In this document: in pieces, positions 59,851 through 64,000 of the stretch
Numbering within the stretch: the first letter of the stretch is position 1
Layout of the letters: every line of letters begins with the position of its first letter
Assembly (NCBI GenBank): GCA_012295275.1
Contig: CM022679.1
Span: forward strand, 16,998,342 to 17,062,341
Origin: Chrysomallon squamiferum
Taxonomy: Eukaryota; Mollusca; Gastropoda; Neomphalida; Peltospiridae
Direction of reading: 5' to 3'
Length of the DNA stretch: 64,000 bases
The notes under the pieces: model-generated
Seen by the model: only the letters and a program-made list of their open reading frames with translations
The model's database searches: none
What the model was told of the DNA's origin: nothing
Made by a program: the position numbers and the translations under genes

Positions 59851-61397
59851 TATTGTGTCACTTCTGTTTACTGTAAATCTAAGACACTTTTTCTGTTGAG
59901 AAATAATTATTTAGACATTTCTTGAGTCTGGATCAGAAGACAAATCAAATCTGTTTCTCTACTATCAATTTTTCTCATTTATTTCTGTTCAAATGCAGTT
60001 TGGTTTTAGAAATCACTAGACCTATAAATATACAATCTATAATATATAAAAAATAAAAAACAAAACAAAAGGACATCACATTCCTAAACAGTTTTGTATA
60101 AAAAAAATTGAAGAAATCCAATTTTCTGATGTCATCCCAGATCATTTTAATTCATGACATTAAAATCAAAATAAGTCCAAACAACAACAAAAAGGAAAAA
60201 ACAGAAAGCTTCTGTCTTTCAACACTATTTGAGGTAATTTGAGTCCAAGAATATTCCAACTCTATGCATTGGCTAAACTTTGTTTTTGTTAAAGAGAGTT
60301 TCACAAATAATCCAAAACAGTTTCTCCAATTCCAATAAATAGCATGTTATCTTTTGCATTTTCCTCTTCGTTATATGAGCACTATTAAAAAAATATCAAG
60401 CTAATCTGTACCTGTACTTTTTTAAAACAAATGAAGTTCACACATAGGTGAAACTATAAAAAGTAGTTTAAGTAATTCAAAGCATATAAAGATTATCATT
60501 AACACTTTAGACATTACTACTTTTAGAATACAGACGTAGAAGATAACTAAGAAATATAACTATAGCAAGAAGAGAAGAAACATACTGCCACCATTCAGTT
60601 TGTATTAGCAATAATGAATTTTTTAAATACTCCTTCTCATATCCATAAACCAGGCAGAAGGAAGCCATTAGCTATTAAATAAAAGAGCTCAGTAAAATTC
60701 TATTTTGTCCTACTGATCTGATATTTGTATCTTTATACATAACATGCAAACTAGCAAAACAAATAACTGAGAAAGACTTCCAACAGTTCCAGTATCTTTA
60801 TTTACATAAAATGGAATTATCTTAACTCTAAAACTAACCTTTAAGAATGTTATAAAAATCAAACTGATTATACAGTTATAAAATATAATACATATAGTAC
60901 ATGGAGATAATGAAAAAGACAATCTGTTGTTACTACATGATCAGATACTTATTTTTCATTAGAATATTATATATTCATCAAAACAGTTAAAATGTGTGTC
61001 AGAAGCTGAATTTTTTCCATTGTTCAAAATTTAAAGAGTAAAGAGAAATGAATTTGCAGAGTTCTAACAAATAAGATTATTCTGGACACTGTTCATTGGC
61101 ATGTTAAATAATTCACTGTTTATGTCACAAAATAAAACATGCACTTTTTGTTGTTTTCAATAATACTTTCTTTTTTTTCTCTCCAAAAATCTAAATGTCT
61201 AATTCTGCTAGCAGTCAGTTCATATCACCTGTACAAGAACTTCTTTATAACTATTTCAAAGGAAAATGTTGGGTCAAGGAGTTTCAAAGTGAGTTTAAAG
61301 AAAATGAAATCAATGTAATTCAGATAAATGTAAGCCACTGCAGTTTGTTTATGAGTATTCATCAGATTACACTTTGAAAGGATTGTAGTTTATGGTG

Positions 61398-61595
61398 AGA
61401 AAAAGAAAAAACAAAAGTCAAAAAGAGTAATAAAAACAAACAAAGGAACAAAAAATAAGTAAGGGAAAAAAGAACAAAGAGAAAGAAAGAACAAAGTAAT
61501 TGAGAAGGATAGAAAGAATAAATGAACAGAAAGAACAAGAGAGAGAGAAAGAAGAAATTTAAGAAAGAACGAGAGAAAAGCAAGAAGAACTGGTT
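61398..61595 (+). repeat. Purine-rich (GAAA)-type low-complexity tract
   Basis: About 200 bases of the + strand are almost all A and G with occasional C or T, built from GAAAGAA and AGAACAA-like pieces. The opposite strand yields a spurious Phe/Leu/Ser-rich open frame. Confidence 0.9.
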
Positions 61596-61841
61596 ATAAA
61601 TCTGACAAGTGTGAAAGATGATACTTGTGAATGATAAAAGGTAAAGAGCTGGAGATGGCTCAGTTTTAAGTTTTTACCTGAAAAACTATTTTTGTCATTA
61701 TGTTCTTATTCAAACAAATCTCATCCATGTTGTATTCATAAAATTGAGAAAACACTGTTAAATACAGAACAAAATCAGCCAAGTAACAACTCAGTGATAA
61801 AAACAACAACAAAAAAAGGATAGCTCCAAAGAAAAACAAAC

Positions 61842-61842
<1 letters not shown>

Positions 61843-61889
<47 letters not shown>
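61843..61889. repeat. (CA)n microsatellite
   Basis: Perfect CA run of about 23 units. Confidence 0.97.
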
Positions 61890-61892
<3 letters not shown>

Positions 61893-64000
61893 ACAAAAAA
61901 AAAAGAGAAAAGCTGTTAAAGTAATTTTACAATGCTCTACTGATCTTTGGATTAATAACCAAAGAAATTAATATGAGCATGTTATGTCACTTCTCTAATC
62001 ATTTATCTAATCATCAAATACAGACAAATGAGATCTATATATTGTGCCCTGGACATATATACTTTAACTTTTAACTGATTAGAAGTACATTTTATATGGT
62101 ACCTTGATTGACACAGTATTAAAACTGATCAGACCTCAATAGGGAAAGTTAGGCCTGGACTAGACTGTTTGAACAATATCTATTAAGATAGATTTTGTTA
62201 AATGACCCTGACAACATCTATCAGAATACTGCGAGGAAAAAACCCATTAAAAAAACAACAGCATATTATTCCTTTTCTTTTTCTCACTCTCTCGCTCAGC
62301 TCTAGAAATGTGACTAACAAAACAACAGTGTGACAGGATTGGACAAGTATTTGTAGAGAACATAAAATATTCTGCCTGTTAAAACTGCTTAATCTTTCAT
62401 TTTCATATAAAACTTTGACTTTCTGGAGTCAACTATTGACTATTTAATTGAAAAATACTATTCTATATTAATATAGTTACAAACAAGAAATAATATTAAA
62501 ATATTTTCTTATAATATGTTACAGATGTTAACCTTTCTTCAAATATTACTAAATATTTCCTAACATCAACATTTTTTTGTTAAACATTATAAAATTAATA
62601 TGTCTACTGGGGATAATAATAAAAAGAACATTGAATAAACTCAAATTTAATTTCACTTACATATGACACAATATTCAATAAAGCAAGTCTAAATTTGCTT
62701 ATGTTTAATCAATAATTACAAAAAATATAGCCCTATTAAAAACAACATCAATAAACAAAATGTTATTTATTATCAATGTCTCAAATGTTGTCTGAATTGA
62801 ATGAATTAAGGATTCATGAGTTATAGCACATATAACAGCAGTGTAGTCCTTCAGGAACTGATGAAATGGTCCACTGAATTCACCAGCAAACAACACTTAC
62901 TGCAGTAATCATTTTAAATGTGTCTTCACTGGGGGGGGGACAGCACCTGGCTGTGGTATGAGCTGCTACAGGTTCAGTTCTCATCAGTGTATCCATTTGG
63001 TTATTTCTCATTTAGCCAAGAGTTTGGTGACTATTTATTAAAAAAAAAAGTCTTTGATATTTCATGATTTTAATGGGAAGGTGTGTATTAAAGATTGTTT
63101 AAAGAAGCCAGATATTAAAAGCAGCCTTTGCTTGTAGTGACAGCTGGTTTCCTCTCTCAATATGTGTAGTTTTAAATCACCTAACTGTTGATAATACGTG
63201 AGTACAACATTCTTGCTTCCTTCCAGTACTGGATACACATACAGCTGACACACTCCAACGTGGCAGTGTTGTTGACTTCACAGGACACTTGTGTAACAGC
63301 ACAAAGTACTCTTTTTTCTGATAGCTGTATCGAGGATTATCAGAGAATAATTAATGGCCAGTTTTTCCTGGCTTTTATAACAATCTCATCTATTATGCAG
63401 CTAGCAATTAAGGGGAAGCTACATTTTCATTGCATTGCAGTCTGGGACGATCCTCTGCAAATGTTTGAAGTAAAATTAATGAAATTCAGATTAAAAAGTC
63501 CATCACTGTGTAACTTGGAATTATTGTCTTTGAAATGTAATTAAATTTAGCATCCTTTTATCCAGAATACATATTGTTTTAATTTTAAAACATTCACTTT
63601 TTAATTTGATGACAGCAAAATGGTCACAATTTTTATTTGTCAACATAGGTTTATATCTCATGGGTTTCATTTTATCTTTTGACTTTAATCAAACTTATGA
63701 AAGTGAATTTTAATTAAAAAAATAACGGTGTCTGGTGGAAGATTTCATCTTATACTTTCTTATTATTTACAAAATACTTAGAATCTTTTTATCATAACAC
63801 AGAGCATAAATTATACCAATTTATTGTTCAGCATGAAAATATCCAACAGTGAACTTTGTTGTCTTGAGAATCAAAACAAGCCAGTATTCATGATTTGAAT
63901 CATTTACAAAAATGTTTAAAACATGTTTTGAAATTATAGTAACTACTGGTTAAAATTAAGATATCCAAAAACAAATTTTTGTTGTTTTTAAAATGAAAAC

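Larger units (their letters stand above)
53220..64000 (-). other. Probable UNC5 first intron (5' part of gene outside window)
   Basis: No signal-peptide exon ending in phase 1 with a GT donor could be supported on the - strand. Visible contents: poly-T at 53757-53775, tandem arrays at 55912-56207, 57165-57540 and 59640-59850, poly-T at 57869-57890, a purine-rich strand at 61398-61595, (CA)n at 61843-61889, tRNA-like patches near 54255-54380, 56650-56690 and 62925-63000, and an unsupported 118-codon open frame at 63188-63544 (+). Confidence 0.55.

Noticed and set aside
60710-60922. - strand hydrophobic open frame as possible UNC5 signal-peptide exon
   Set aside because: AT-rich composition, no in-frame phase-1 donor that joins to 53219 in a convincing way, and no similarity to UNC5 leaders.
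61362-61583. - strand Phe/Leu/Ser-rich open frame resembling a membrane protein
   Set aside because: Antisense of a purine-rich low-complexity tract; no stop-free signal beyond composition.

Overview
The window is AT-rich animal genomic DNA with many microsatellites and minisatellites and two spliced genes whose exons all end in GT-AG junctions. The presence of a UNC5 netrin receptor and a TEDC1 homologue, moderate intron sizes and tRNA-derived repeat relics fit an invertebrate bilaterian, most likely a lophotrochozoan such as a mollusc. That placement is an inference; no marker here fixes the species.

Layout. On the + strand, 19-5156 carries a complete eight-exon gene for a TEDC1-like protein (tubulin epsilon and delta complex protein 1; 442 residues), which begins almost at the window edge. 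A gene-free stretch of about 5.9 kb (5157-11060) holds the 3' UTRs of two convergent genes. From 53219 down to 11061 on the - strand lies a netrin receptor UNC5: 18 exons and 982 residues are visible, covering two Ig domains, two thrombospondin type 1 repeats, a transmembrane segment, ZU5, UPA and a C-terminal death domain. Its signal-peptide exon was not found and probably lies beyond the window. From 53220 to 64000 I see no convincing exon, only repeats and simple sequence, consistent with a long first intron.

The two genes have no evident functional link. TEDC1 acts at centrioles, where the human protein works with TEDC2, delta-tubulin and epsilon-tubulin in stabilising triplet microtubules. 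UNC5 is a cell-surface guidance and dependence receptor. Their neighbourhood is simply tail to tail.

The most interesting features concern UNC5 exon architecture. Eight consecutive exons, from the first TSP1 repeat to the first full ZU5 exon, all start and end in phase 1 and are multiples of three; three of them are micro-exons (57, 42 and 51 bp) flanking the membrane segment. There is a decayed tandem copy of an exon end with its splice donor at 21021-21070. Minisatellites sit directly against several UNC5 splice sites, and one appears to contain copies of the donor itself. Several dispersed repeat families, including a probable tRNA-derived SINE with two copies, were recognised by comparing segments within the window.
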